Of a DNA stretch of 64,000 nucleotides, positions 34,265-46,130 are shown piece after piece (position 1 is the stretch's first letter; each line of letters begins with the position of its first letter). The notes under the pieces were generated by a model. That model worked only from the letters and a program-made list of their open reading frames with translations. It had not been told where the DNA came from and searched no databases. Position numbers and translations under genes: made by a program. This DNA is from Anodontia alba (Eukaryota > Mollusca > Bivalvia > Lucinida > Lucinidae), in contig OZ024830.1 in NCBI GenBank assembly GCA_964016985.1, positions 79,857,386-79,921,385 of the forward strand, in the 5' to 3' direction.

Positions 34265-35824
34265 ATGCCCCGGCCATTTTCAGTGGGGTTGGGGCATATA
34301 GTATCACCGCTGTCCGTACGCACGTACGTCCCGTCCGTCCCTTCCCATCCGTCCCGTATGTAACACTTTTGGTTTCCGTGCGATATCTTTTGAAAGAATT
34401 GGTGTATTGGATTGAAATTTTATACACAGGTATATAATCATAAAATTTAGGTCAAATTTGATTCAGGGTAAAATCCACCAATTATTTTAGGAGTTATGGC
34501 CCTTTTCAACTTTGAAAATTTTTCAATTTTGAAAAATGGTTTCTTTTGAAAGGATTGGTGTATTTGATTGAAATTTTGTACACAGGTATATAATCATAAA
34601 ATGTAGGTTAAGTTCGATTTAGAGTAAAATCCATCTATTATTTTGGGAGTTATGGCCCTTTTTCATCTTTGAAAAATGGTTACCTTTCCATAATTTTTGA
34701 AAAGATTAGTGTATTGGATTCATATTTTATACACAAGCATATAATTATAAAATATAGGTCAAGTTCGATTTAGGGTAAAATTCATCAAATATTTTTGGAG
34801 TTACGGCCCTTTATAAATGTTGAAATATAGTTGAAAAATGGTTTTCGTTCGATATCTTTTGAAAAGATTAGTGTATTGGGTTCAAATTTTATACACAGGT
34901 ATATAAACATAAAATGTAGGTTAAGTTGGGTTTAAGGTAAAATCCACCAATTATTCGTGAAGTTATGGCCCTTTTTCAACTTTGAAAAATGGTTTCCGTT
35001 CCATAACATTTGAAAAGATTAGCGATTTGGATTCATATTTCATACACAAGCATATAATTATAAAATATAGGTCAAGTTTGGTTTGGGTAAAATCCACCAA
35101 TTATTTTTGGAGTTACGGCCCTTTATCAATGTTGAAAAATAGTTGAAAAATGGTCTCTGTTCGATATCTTTTGAAAAGATTAGTCAATTGGATTAAATTT
35201 TATACACAGTATATAATCATAAAATGTAGGTCAAGTTTGATTTAGGGTAAAATCCACCAATTATTTTTGGAGTTATGGCCCTTTTTCAACTTTGAAAAAT
35301 TGTTTCTATTCCATTACTTTTGAAAAGATTAGTGAATTGGATTAAATTTTATACACAAGCATATAATTATAAAATATAGGTCAAGTTTGATTTAGGGTAA
35401 AATGAACCAATTATATTTGGAGTTACAACCCTTTTTCAACATTGAAAAATAGTTTCAGTTTGATATCTTTTGAAAACATTAGTGTATTGAATCCATTATT
35501 GAATCCATATTTAACACACAAGTATATAATCATAAAATAGAGGTCGTTCCAATTAGGGTAAAATCAACCAATTATTATGGGAGTTATGGCCTTTTTCCAC
35601 ATTCAAAAGATGTTTTCCTGCCGATATTTTGTTTTAAAAAAGATTGATTTGTGTAGTGGATTCATATTTTATACCCAGGTACATAATCATAAAATATGGT
35701 CAAGTTCGATTTGGGTAACATCTGTCAATTATTATGAGAGTTATGGCCCTTTATTCAACTTCATTTTTTGTGGGTGAGGATGGCCCTGGGCGGCGGCTTC
35801 TGTGTCATACTGACACATTTCTAG
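34265..35824 (+). mobile_element. Helentron-like element C
   Basis: It starts ATGCCCCGGCCATTTTC with a complementary GGGGCAT 25 bp on. A GTCCGTACG/CGTCCC-rich head follows, then about nine units of ~150 bp (GGAGTTATGGCCCTTTTTCA, TTTTGAAAAGATTAGTGTAT). The right end is the perfect hairpin TGTGTCA-TAC-TGACACA (35801-35817) followed by TTTCTAG. It is inserted in a T run of family H; the uninterrupted site is at 37311-37330. No coding capacity. Confidence 0.75.
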
Positions 35825-36344
35825 TTTTCTTCTTTTAAATAAAAATCCTAATAACAGAAACTTGGCAAAACTGATTTTTTTATGTAAATATGCATCTTTA
35901 ACCCGAAAGGAGGCAATTGAGAGCCTAAGAAGCTTGCACCTATGCCAGAAAACCTGACAGACTCCATTCAAAAAGATAGCTTATCACTTAATAGACTTTC
36001 CTATTGAACAGTCATTTGAATATTCATAATATCGACCATTAACCATTTTTCTCTAAACAGGAAGAGGTGGGGTGGTAAGATACTGTGGCCTGCATAGCTT
36101 GACCCACCCCCCCGGGGTGAAGATACCTGGCTTGGGCAGCTTGCCCCCACTCTGTGCCCCCCCCCCCCCCCCCCCGCCTCAAGTTTTTTTCTTCTTTTAA
36201 GTAAAAACCCTATTAACAGAAACATGGCAAAACTGATTTTTATGTACATATGCAGTTTTTACTGAATAGGAGGAAACTGACAGCCTTAGAAGCTTGCATC
36301 TATGCCAGAAAACCTGACAGATTCCATTCAAAAAGATAGTTTAT

Positions 36345-36595
36345 CACTTAAAACCGCCTCACTGAGGCAGTTCTAACAAGTACATACAATCCATGTTTTT
36401 GAGTAGAAATAAGAAAAATCAAGTACGTCTGATCGATTTGTGCTTGTTTGGATTGTCGGTTTCCTCTTCCTCTTGGTGTCTGGGAAGGGCTGCGGTTTGT
36501 GATTATGGCACTCCCTGGACTTTTCTCTTACCTTTTTTACTACATAAAAGTGGGGTTTAAGGGGGTCAAAATTATATAGGTATGTTTTCGTGATG
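36345..36595. mobile_element. MITE M1 copy with inserted family G block
   Basis: The hairpin half AACCGCCTCACTGAGGCAGTT and AATCCATGTTTTTGAG is followed by the G block GGTGTCTGGGAAGGGCTGCGG (~36475). The M1 right half resumes with AAAGTGGGGTTTAAGGGGG and ends TATGTTTTCGTGATGG. Family G thus appears to sit inside M1. Confidence 0.6.
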
Positions 36596-37689
36596 GACTA
36601 GATACTGTTGAGTCAATGGCCATGATCATATTGCTAGACTGCACAGGCTGGTTTGTACCTTTACTGTCTAAAATGGCATATTGACCAGTCATGTGTTACC
36701 CCCACCATCTGCGTAGGATAGTGGAAAGTATGTTTAAAATACAGTGAACCCTTGTAACAATGACAGCATCAAATTTGTTCCGAAAGATATCACCATTAAA
36801 ATGAATTTGCTGTTGTTAAAATCCTTAATGAGCAGAATGATATGTAAGAAAGACCTTGTTCTATTCTTATTTCCTCACAGAACAAATATCTATTCTACTG
36901 TTCTAACAAATATCCTAACAAATAACAAATATGTTTCTTAAAGCATTAAATACAATGCTATTGCATTGTTTCTGATTAACTATCACCTCTGGAGCGACGG
37001 TCTCTTGCCAGTCAAATTATCATTATAACGAATTTTGTTGTATTGAGTGTCAGTAATTTCACAGTAACTACAAACACTGACAATCACTGACTGGCAACAA
37101 CAAACAATTATAGCTCCATATTAATAGACTTTCCTATTGAACAGTCATTTGAATATTCGTAATATCGACCATTAACCATTTTTTCTCTAAACAGGAAGGG
37201 GTGGGTGGTAAGATACCGTGGCCTGGGTAGCTTGCCCCCCGGTGGTGATGATACCCTGACTTGGGCAGCTTGCCCCCCGCCTCAAGAAAATCTTACACAA
37301 CTTAATTCCGTAAGTTTTTTCTTCTTTTAAATAAAAATCCTTAAAACAGAAACATGGCAAAACTGATTTTTTATGTAAAACATGCATCTTTTACTGGAGA
37401 GGAGGAAATTGAGAGCCTTAGAAGCTTGCATCTATGCTATTTTTCTCCGAATGTAGAGGAGAGGGGCATGTGATACAGAAAAAAAACAAGATACAGTAGC
37501 CTGTGATGCCAGCTGCCTTTGGGCCGTCCATCCCCCGCCCCACGCTCCCCCGAGGGTGACGATACCGTGGCCTGGGCATCTTGCACCCCAACCCAAAGGG
37601 AACCTGACAGAACTTAATTCAGAAAGAGTTCATTCTTTTTAAATAAAAGTCTTTAAGATACAAACATGAGAAGTGAATTTATATATATA

Positions 37690-38614
37690 TACGAGCGTAG
37701 GTACAAGCAGGTACTTCAACCATTCTAATGTCTGTGCATTAGAATTTTAAGTTTAAATGATTAAATTGCTTTTCAGATCGGAGTTTGCCATGTTTCCAGG
37801 GGTGGGGGCAAGTTGCCCAGGCCAGGGTATCTTATCCCCCCACCCAAGCCTATCTGAAGAAAGATAGATAATCAAAAGTAATAGAATATTCAAATGACCT
37901 GTTAAATGGGAAATTGTTTTAAAAAGATAAAAATAACATTCTGAACTTTAATTTTGTTTACAAGATTTTCTTCGGCCACAGTATTTTGGCCCCAATCTCT
38001 TTCTGTAAAGTGAAAAAATAATAAAGCGGGTACTACTACCATTCTAATGTCTGTGCATTAGAATTTTAAGTTTTAAATTATTAAATAGCTTGTCTGATCT
38101 GAGTTTGCTAAGTTTCCAGGGTGGGGGCAAGCTGCTCAGGCCAGGGTATCTTCACCCCCTGGGGGCAAGCTGCCCAGGCCAGGGTATCTTACCCCCCACC
38201 CCCCCTCCCCCCGCCCCACCTCAGCCTATCTGAAGAAAGATAAGTAATAAAAAGTAATAGAAATATTCAAATGATTTGTTAAATGGGAAATTGTTTTAAA
38301 AAGATAAAAATAACATTCTGAACTTTAATTTTGTTTACAAGATTTCTGAGCTTGGGAGCAAACTTCTTGGGCCACAGTATTTTGGCCCCAATCCCTTCCC
38401 GTAAAGTGAAAAAAAAAATGGTAAAAACAGGTACTAATACCATTCTAATGTCTGTGCATTAGAATTTAAGTTGAAAGTGATTAAATAGCTTTTCAGATCG
38501 GAGTTTGCTAAGTTTCCAGGGGTGGAGGGCAAGCTGTCCATGCCAGGGTATCTTTACCCCCGGGGGCAAGTTGCCCAGGCCAGGGTATCTCCCCCCCCCC
38601 TTCCCACACACACA

Positions 38615-38672
<58 letters not shown>

Positions 38673-39420
38673 CAGCCTGTCTGAAGAACGATAGATAATA
38701 AAAAGTAATAGAAATATTCAAATGACCTGTCAAATGGGAAATTGTTTCAAAAAGATAAAAATAACATTCCAACTTTAATTTTGTTTACAAGATTTTCTAA
38801 GCCTGGGGGCAAACTTCTTGGGCTACAGTAATTTGGCCCCAATCCCTTCCCGTAAAGTGAAAAATAGGTAAAAGCAGATACTGATACCATTCTAATGTCT
38901 GTGCATTAGAATTTTAAGTTTAAAATGATTAAATAGCTTTTCAGATCGGAGTTTGCCAAGTTTCCAGGGGTGGGGGGGGGGGGGGGGGGGCAAGCTACAG
39001 GCCAGAGTATCTTACCCACCCACCTCCGCCCCTTCCTGTTAGAAGAAAGATAGGTAATATCAAGTTCTGGAACTTCTCTAATGACCTGTTCAATGGGAAA
39101 TCCTATCAAAAGTGTTAAAATATCTTACTGAACTGTGTCTGCAAGGACTTCTGAGTTTGGGAGGAAAATGCTTAGGCTACAGTATCTTAGCCCCAACCTC
39201 TTCCCATAAAGAGAAAAATAATGAAAAACATGTATTACTACTGTTCTGATAATTGTGTGATATAAATTGGTTATAAAAAAAAATAAATATCATTTTGAAT
39301 TGAGTTTGCCAGGTTTTCTGGCAAGCTGCCCAAGGCGGGGGTGACCCGGGGTACTCCCCCCCCCCCACCCCCCACCCCTCCCCCCGGGGGTGGGGGCAAG
39401 CTGCCCGGGGGGGAGGGGCA
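37690..39420 (-). repeat. Repeat family H array, minus orientation
   Basis: Four to five units of ~350-410 bp carry GGGGGCAAGCTGCCCAGGCC and AGGGTATCTTACCCCC, the reverse complement of the boxes at 33340-37625. Landmarks such as CATTCTAATGTCTGTGCATT recur at 37723, 38040, 38440 and 38888. Contains (CA)n at 38608-38670 and G/C homopolymers (38969-38988, 39357-39386). Confidence 0.7.
38608..38670. repeat. (CA)n microsatellite in an H unit
   Basis: CA run of about 30 units, in place of the poly(C) tract found in neighbouring units. Confidence 0.85.
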
Positions 39421-40150
39421 AGATAAAGTGCTACACCGGCTACGTTTAAAATCTAACTAACTGCACCAAAGTCATACAATATCATAACTCGTGGAGCCAA
39501 GGTCTCTCCAGGCAGGAGCACCGGTTAGGGTGTCCGGGGTGTATTTTGGCCCTGAATCATACAAACAACTGCAGATCTGGTCCAGTTGTCATTAAAATAG
39601 TTTCGTATCATTTTACATTCATGTTCAGTTGGACGAATGTAAATTTAAATTACACAGGGGCATTCCCCCCACCCCCCCACCCCCCACCCCGCGTTATTTG
39701 TTTACATAAAATGAAATTGCATTTAAGGAAATCAGGTTTTCAAAATATTTGAATACCCGGTACGAATATAGGCCTATTTGTGTTCTGCTTACATTGTATT
39801 TGTAGAGTTGTCGCTCTTATTTTACCGTCTTTCTCGTGTACAGAAATGACATGGTTTTCTTTATAATTCAGAATTTGTGATCCGTTTAGGTAAGGCGATG
39901 GTAGGATAGAATTTAGTTTCCATACAGATTCTTGTTAGTATTGATACTTACCTGGTAAATGTATCTTCAAGGCTGTACTTCAATGTTTATATCGTCTTGA
40001 CAAAATAGTTTTTATATTTATTGCTAAATAAAAAATGTTGATTATGACCTAATCCGAGTCTTCTCTGATGTTTTAGTGGCTTTTCTTTGTATTAATATTT
40101 TCCACTATTAACTGGAAAGTGGTAAATATCAAACAAAATAAAGAAAAGCC
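39420..40150. other. Intergenic, nothing recognised
   Basis: AT-rich with one C-rich tract (39665-39692). No coding sequence or repeat end recognised. Confidence 0.4.
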
Positions 40151-40154
40151 ACTT

Positions 40155-40400
40155 ATACGTCTTCAGAAGACGCGGTAAAGTGGTAAATATATGCAACACA
40201 CTAAGGACACCGTCTTCCATCCACCGCTGCTACCAATGTAGCGTGCAACAAGGTCTTCTTCAAAGTCAAGCCAAGGGCACCCATCCAGGTACGAACCGAG
40301 ATGTACGTTGCTTAACTTTGTAAAAAAACCAATCATTCTACCAGTGTCGCCATAAAAGCCGGCTTCCACAGCGAGGCTGTAGAAGTGATATATATATGCA
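40155..40400 (-). repeat. 5S-rRNA-like interspersed repeat, copy 1
   Basis: On the minus strand 40320-40275 reads CAAAGTTAAGCAACGTACAT and GTACCTGGATGGGTGCCC. These resemble the 5S rRNA internal control region (AGCTAAGCAG ... GTACTTGGATGGGAGACC) at the right spacing. The rest (ACATTGGTAGCAGCGGTGG) is shared with copy 2. Likely a 5S-derived SINE-type repeat, not a working 5S gene, because the outer 5S stems are absent. Confidence 0.5.
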
Positions 40401-40489
40401 TATACCTAATCCGTTACATTTCTCCCCCTCTTCTCTTGACTTCATTCCGAAGTCACACACGCCTCACTAGGCAAATCCGAGGGTGGAGC

Positions 40490-40700
40490 CTGTGCAACAC
40501 ACTAAGGACACTGTCTTCCATCCCACCGCTGCTACCAATGTAACGTACAACTGTGTGTTCTACGAAATCAATCACTGTGGTCACCCATCCAGGTACATGT
40601 ACTAAACGCGATCTCTTGCTTAATTTCGTAAAAAAGCCAATCACTCTACCAATGTCGCCCTAAGAGCTGGCTGTGATATATATATATATATATTCCACTA
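40490..40700 (-). repeat. 5S-rRNA-like interspersed repeat, copy 2
   Basis: On the minus strand 40628-40579 reads AATTAAGCAAGAGATCGCG and TACCTGGATGGGTGACC, again like the 5S internal control region. Before it, GACATTGGTAGAGTGATTGG is shared with copy 1. A (TA)n run marks the downstream edge. Confidence 0.5.
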
Positions 40701-41730
40701 CAATATCAAAATAAAGAAAAGCCACATAAACATCAGAGAAGACTCAGACTAATTAGGACCCGGTTGTTCAAAATTTAACAAAGTTGTTAGCTAACATGAA
40801 ATTAAAATTTCTGACTTGAAATATGGCAAATACATTGATAATTTTTGCTGGAAAATGTTAATTACATTTTTGCAGCAAAAATATCAATGTATTTGAAAAT
40901 ACCATAGCTATAACAGTTAACGAGTTTGTCATTAACAAGCTTGTTAAGCTAACCATGCTTTGAATAACTGGGCCCATATTGTCAGTGCATGAATACACAT
41001 GCCTAGTCTTACTTTTATAACATGAAAGACATTCTAACATTTAGTTTTCATATTTTTCATATTTTAAGCATATAAACTTAAAGCCAGTAAACATGGTAAA
41101 AGCAACTGTCTACATTTGGCCACATGCCAAGTTAACACCCTTTTATTGTGTTTAACAAAGAAAAACATACAGTCAATCATGTTTATTTAAAGACAATAGA
41201 TTACCGCTCTGATACTGCAGTTCGAATTGCTCGAATTGCATTTTTTGAAAAAGGGACACAACTCAACTTTGAATGAAAAATTGGGGCAAATACCCCTTTT
41301 AATTAAAATGTCCCAACGGCTTTATGACTGGTTATTTTGTGTTGAAAGTTTTGTTTTTTGAATATTGTTCAAAAGTCTGTCGATACATGCTGGGAACCAG
41401 CTTTCATTGATATTTGAGCTTTTAAATAAAGGACAGAGCATGCATTAAAACCGGAAGTTACATTGTACCCTTCCTTAACATAGCTTCATAGACAGCAATA
41501 AGCAACAGAAATGAGAACCATTCTGTCAATTCTTTAGATTTAAGTTACCCAACAATGAGATGATTTTATTTTAAATGACATTCAAGATGATTTTCAAAAT
41601 CAGTGCAAATTTCATAGAATCTGAGATTTGAGATATGACTTCAAATTGTGTCTGCATAAGGAACTTAAGCATTCATTTTTATTGTTGGGAACATAACGGA
41701 TACATGTACTATGGCGTGAAGAAAAAACAA
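40700..41730. other. Intergenic, nothing recognised
   Basis: AT-rich. A partial inverted similarity (TTTGCAGCAAAAATATCAATGT against CATTGATAATTTTTGCTGG near 40833-40885, quoted in part) was seen. No gene. Confidence 0.35.
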
Positions 41731-42000
41731 GTCCGACTGGAGACCAGGAGGTCGCGGGTTCAACCCCCGCCGAGGTCGGCAACATTCTTTCGTGGAGATT
41801 GATCATGAAATATTTTCTACTGTCATTCTCTCCCTTCCGCTGATTCAAGAAGGGCAGTTGTCAGTTTCTGGCGAAAGAATGTGCACAATACTGGTTAACT
41901 GCTTAGAGGACTAAGCCTGCCCAGTAAATGTGTGGTTAGGTAAACTGACCGCGCTTGACATGACCCCATTGAGTTGACTGGGCCGTAAAACCTCAACACA
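41731..42000 (+). mobile_element. tRNA-derived SINE, 5'-truncated copy
   Basis: It starts inside the tRNA-like head (GTCCGACTGGAGACCAGG) and keeps the B box GGGTTCAACCC. The body includes CTTCCGCTGATTCAAGAAGG and CTTAGAGGACTAAGCCTGCC, and the tail ends CCTCAACACAAAAG. It matches the full copies at 45409-45712 and 60487-60799. I believe it belongs to a bivalve Meta/RUDI-type SINE group; the name is a guess. Confidence 0.8.
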
Positions 42001-42239
42001 AAAGAATTCCGAGGAAGGCATCATCGCACCTGCTGGGGCAAAAGTCACAGGAGCCACAGTCAGAACGTGGTTATTAAATAAGTTTATTTTATTCTTAGCA
42101 GTGCTTAGTTGGAAAACTGGGTTGAAAAAAATGTAGACAAAGTGCCTAGTGGGGCACATATATTCCAGGCCAGTGACATTCCCTCTAATGGCTGTATCTT
42201 CAGCAATGACTTTTCATAATATACAGCCCAATGATAATG

Positions 42240-44348
42240 GAACATCGACGTAAAATGTGTAAGGCACTGGAGCATGAAATATAGGTCAAGGCCACCGGGT
42301 CAAGATACCTGCTAAGTCAGTACATCAAGGAGAAGCACTGTACAAGTTATGGTGGGCGTAGACCTTATAGTTGAGGAGTTAACGAACATCAACGTAAAAT
42401 GTGTCAAATATAGGTCAAGGTCACCGGGTCAAGGTACCTGCGAAGCCAGTGCAATGAGGTGAAGCACTATGCAAGGTTTAGTGGTTGTAGGTCTTATATT
42501 TGAGGAGATACCAAACATCAACGTAAAATGTGTGAAAGTCACTGGAGTGCAAAATATAGGTCAAGGTCACCAGGTCAAGGTACCTGCCGAGTCAGTACAT
42601 CGAGAAGAAGCACTATACAAGGTTTGGTGGTTGAAAGCCTTACAGTTGAGGACATATGGAAGGGCGACATAAAAGGTGTAAAAGTCAATGGAGCTCAAAA
42701 TATAGGTCAAGGTCACCGAGTCAAGGTACCTGCGGAGTCCGTACATTGAGGAGAAGCACTGTGCAAGTTTTGGTGGTTGTAGGCCTTATAGTTGAGGAGA
42801 TATTGAACGTCGACGTAAAATGTGTAAAATGCACTGGAGCGCAAAATACAGGTCAAGGTCACTGGGTCAAGATACCTGCCAGTACATCTAGGAGAAGCAC
42901 TATGCAAGGTTTGGTGGCTAGAGGTCTTACACTTGAGGAGATCTGGAACGTTGACATAAATTATGTCAGTCACTACATCCAAAATATAGGTCAAGGTCAC
43001 CAGGTCAGGGTAACTGCCGAGTCAGTACATTGAGAAGAAGCACTTTGCAAGGTTTGATGGTTGTAGGCCTTATAGTTGAGGAGATATCGAACATCGACGC
43101 AAAATGTGTCAAAGTCACTGGAGCGCAAAATACAAATGTGTCAAGGTCACCGGGTCAAGGTACCTGCCGAGTCAGTACATCTAGGAGAAGCACTATGCAT
43201 GGTTTGGTACATGTAGTTGTACGCCTAATAGTTGAGAAGATCTGGAATGTCAAAGTAAATTGTGTCAAAGTCACTGGAACGCAAAATATAGGTCAAGGTC
43301 ACTGGGTCGATGTACCTGCCAAGTCAGGAGGTCAGGGAGATGTGTCATGCAAGGTATGATGGTTGTTTTAGAATTGTAGTTGATTAGAATACTAACTTTG
43401 ATGTAAATGTCGAACTTCGAGACAAATGTTAAGATGGACGGACGGACGGACAAACAGACAAACGAACGGAAAAGGGGATGCCTATGTCGCAAAGTCAGGA
43501 GGTCAGGGAGATGTTTCATGTAAGGCTTGATGGTTGTTTAGTCTTGTAGTTGATTAGAATACTAACTTTGACATAAATGTCGAACTTCGACATAAATGTT
43601 GACAGACAGACGGACGGACGGACAAACAGACAGACGAGCGGAAAAGCGGATGCTTATGTCGCAAAGTCAGGAGGTCAGGGAGATGTTTCATGCAAGGCTT
43701 GATGGTTGTTTAGTCTTGTAATTGATAAGTATACTAATTTTGACATAAATGTCTAACTTCGACATAAATGTTGACAGACAGACAGACGGACAAACGCACA
43801 GACGAACAAAAAAGGGGATGCCTATGTCGCAAAGTCAGGAGGGTCAGAGAGATGTTTCATGCAAGGTTTGATTGTTGTTTAGTCTTGCAGTTGATTAGAA
43901 TGCTAACTTTGACATAAATGTCGAACTTTGACATAACAGAACTGTTAACAGACAGACGGACGGACAAACGGACAGAGGAACGGAAAAGCGGGCACCTACG
44001 TCGCAAAGTCAGGAGGTCAGGTAGATGTTTCATGCAAGGTTTGATTGTTGTTTAGTCTTGTAGTTGATTAGAATACTAACGTTGACATAAATGTCGAACG
44101 TCGACATAAATGTTGACAGACGGGCGGGCGAATGGACAGACGAACGGAAAAGCGGACGCCTATGTTGCAAAGTCAGGAGGTCAGGGAGATGTGTCATGCA
44201 AGGTTTAATGGTTGTTTAGTCTTGTAGTTGATTAGAATACTAACTTTGACATAAATGTCGAACGTCGACATAAATGTTGACAGACGGACGGACGGACAGA
44301 AAAGCGGACGCCTACATGTATATCGCACCCTGCTACAAGCAGGTGCGA
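42240..44348 (+). mobile_element. Helentron/pearl-like element B with two different tandem blocks
   Basis: Block 1 (about 42240-43330) has eight ~146-bp units (ATAGGTCAAGGTCACCGGGT; landmarks at 42284, 42413, 42559, 42705, 42851, 42989, 43140, 43291). Block 2 (about 43330-44320) has five to six ~170-bp units (CAAAGTCAGGAGGTCAGGGA), each ending in its own GGACGGACGGACAAACAGAC-type run. The right end is a TCGCACC...GGTGCGA hairpin (44323-44348). The left end was not found. Open frames across it are repeat artefacts. Confidence 0.7.
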
Positions 44349-45100
44349 CAAAAATCATGAAATTTTGTGTTTTAAAAAATGTCAAAAAAAAAAAAAGATA
44401 TTTGATAATTTACTATTTGTTATCAAAAGTTTATACAAGAGTGAGCATCTGAGGGCAACTTTTGTTAAACTGTCCTTATATGAACATGATGAAAGGCAAG
44501 TTGATTTAAGCAAAAACAGATGCTAGAAACATTGCAATAAATGACAAAAAAACAAAACAAAAAAAAACAACAAAAAAAGCAAAAAAAACAAAAACAAAAA
44601 AAAAACAAATATACCAGTTGCGTTTCTAATGGCTTTAAATATATTTTCATTTTCATTTCTAAACAGGATATTCATTCCAATGTTAACAAGTAAGAACTTT
44701 TCAAAAATGTAAAAAATGAAACTGAAAACAGAAAAGAAACAATTAAAATAAGAATGTGTTTTGTTTTATGTTCAGAACTAACCTAATCCAGTGACTAGAA
44801 GTATGAGAGTGTATGGCAATCTACTTGATATCCATGGGACCACCACACATGTGACTAATTACCGGTACTGACTAAATTTGTTCAGTCGGTCAAAACTAAG
44901 AATTTCAAGTACATTTTAATCTTTTGTCAAACGGGCGTCAGACATTGAGCAGTTTTCCCAATCACTGATATAGAGAACATTTACAGTATATTGAGTATGA
45001 TGCAATGCTTGGAGCAACCTAAATTGCTAGATCATAGATGTCCTTATTTCTCTCTTTCTACCACACTGTAGCGGGACCATTACATGCTGGACCTCAGTCT
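44349..45100. other. Intergenic, A-rich, nothing recognised
   Basis: An A-rich low-complexity tract lies at 44540-44612. No coding sequence or element end recognised. Confidence 0.4.
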
Positions 45101-45109
45101 AAATAAGTA

Positions 45110-46030
45110 AGTACAAGGCTGAAGAGTCTCAATAAAACCGAGATTCCCATTTTCTATCTGTAATGTGTTCTTTGTTTCCAAAGACAAACTTTTAGTTTTT
45201 TATTTTACCTCACTGTAGCTTGTGGTAGTACCGTGTGGCAGCCGAAGAACGCCTCCCTGTACTTCACCATAGTGCAGATTATATTTTCATTTCTTTGGAA
45301 AACGGAGTTCTGCTCATGTATACGCCAGAGGGCGTAAGCAGTGTTGAAAACTTCATTACTGCTTATGAAGAGTCTCAATAAAACCAAGGCTCCCATTTTC
45401 TATGTGTATTGTTTGTGTTGAGGTTTTACGGCCTGGTCAACACAATGGGGTCATGTCGAGCGCGGTCAGTTTACCTAGCCACACGTTTACTGGGTAGGCT
45501 TAGTCCTCTAAGCGGTTAACCAGTATTGTGCACATTCTTTCGCCAGAAACTGACAACTGCCCTTCTTGAATCAGCGGAAGGAGAGAATGACCGTAGAAAA
45601 TATTTCATGATCAATCTCCACGAAAGAATGTTGCCGACCTCGGCGGGGGTTGAACCCGCGACCTCCTGGTCTCCAGTCGGACAGCGCATCCAACTGAGCC
45701 ACCGAGGCCGGCTTTCTATGTGTAATGTGTTCTTCGTTTCCAAAGGCAATCTTTTATATTTGTATTTTACTTCACTGCAGCTGGTGTTAGTGCCGTGTGG
45801 CGGCCGTAGAACGCCTCCATGTACTTCACCATAGTGCAGATTATATTTTCATTTCCTTTGGAATCATTGGGCCTATTCTGCTATCTTTGAAAATGGAGTT
45901 CTGCTCATGTATACGCTAGAGGGAGTACGCAGTGTTGCAAACTTCATTACTGCTTATGAACAGTCTCAGTAAACCGAGACTCCCATTTTCTATCTGTAAT
46001 GTGATCTTTGTTGCCATAGGCAGCCTTTAG
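45110..46030. repeat. Tandem duplication of ~270-bp units split by a SINE
   Basis: Two units share CTTCACCATAGTGCAGATTA, GAGTTCTGCTCATGTATACG and TCCCATTTTCTAT. Boundary motifs recur at 45145, 45393 and 45985. A full SINE lies at the middle boundary. Confidence 0.75.
45409..45712 (-). mobile_element. tRNA-derived SINE, full length, with target duplication
   Basis: On the minus strand: head GCCTCGGTGGCTCAGTTGGA (A box), B box GGGTTCAACCC, conserved body, tail CCTCAACACAAACAA. It is flanked by a perfect 12-bp direct repeat TTTCTATGTGTA (45397-45408 and 45713-45724). This fixes both ends of the family at 304 bp. Confidence 0.9.
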
Positions 46031-46130
46031 ATTTTTATTATAGAAACAACACCAAACTAAGATCAAGGTTATTGTACATGTATGTATATTTTCTTATTGG
46101 ACCCATTTATTGTCCTTATAAGATAAAAAT

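Larger units (their letters stand above)
33340..37625 (+). repeat. Repeat family H array, plus orientation
   Basis: Units carry CCTGGGCAGCTTGCCCCCC and GGGGTGAAGATACCCTGG, then an AT-rich body (CTTTTAAATAAAAATCC, CTATGCCAGAAAACCTGACA, GAATATTCATAATAT) and a return to the GC-rich box. The box GGGCAGCTTGCCC is itself a 5-bp-stem hairpin. It recurs near 33393, 33449, 33491, 33529, 34205, 36131 and 37262. Element C (34265-35824) and an M1/G block (36345-36595) interrupt the array. Several poly(C) tracts (34166, 36157) may be misassembled. No coding content. Confidence 0.7.

Noticed and set aside
40275..40628. Functional 5S rRNA genes
   Set aside because: Only the internal control region is similar; the ends needed for the 5S fold are not present.
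42469..43359. Overlapping open frames in the element B array
   Set aside because: They track the 146-bp repeat period in more than one frame and on both strands, with no domain.
45600..45712. Functional tRNA gene
   Set aside because: The A and B boxes belong to the head of a SINE. The acceptor stem does not close and the sequence continues into the SINE body.
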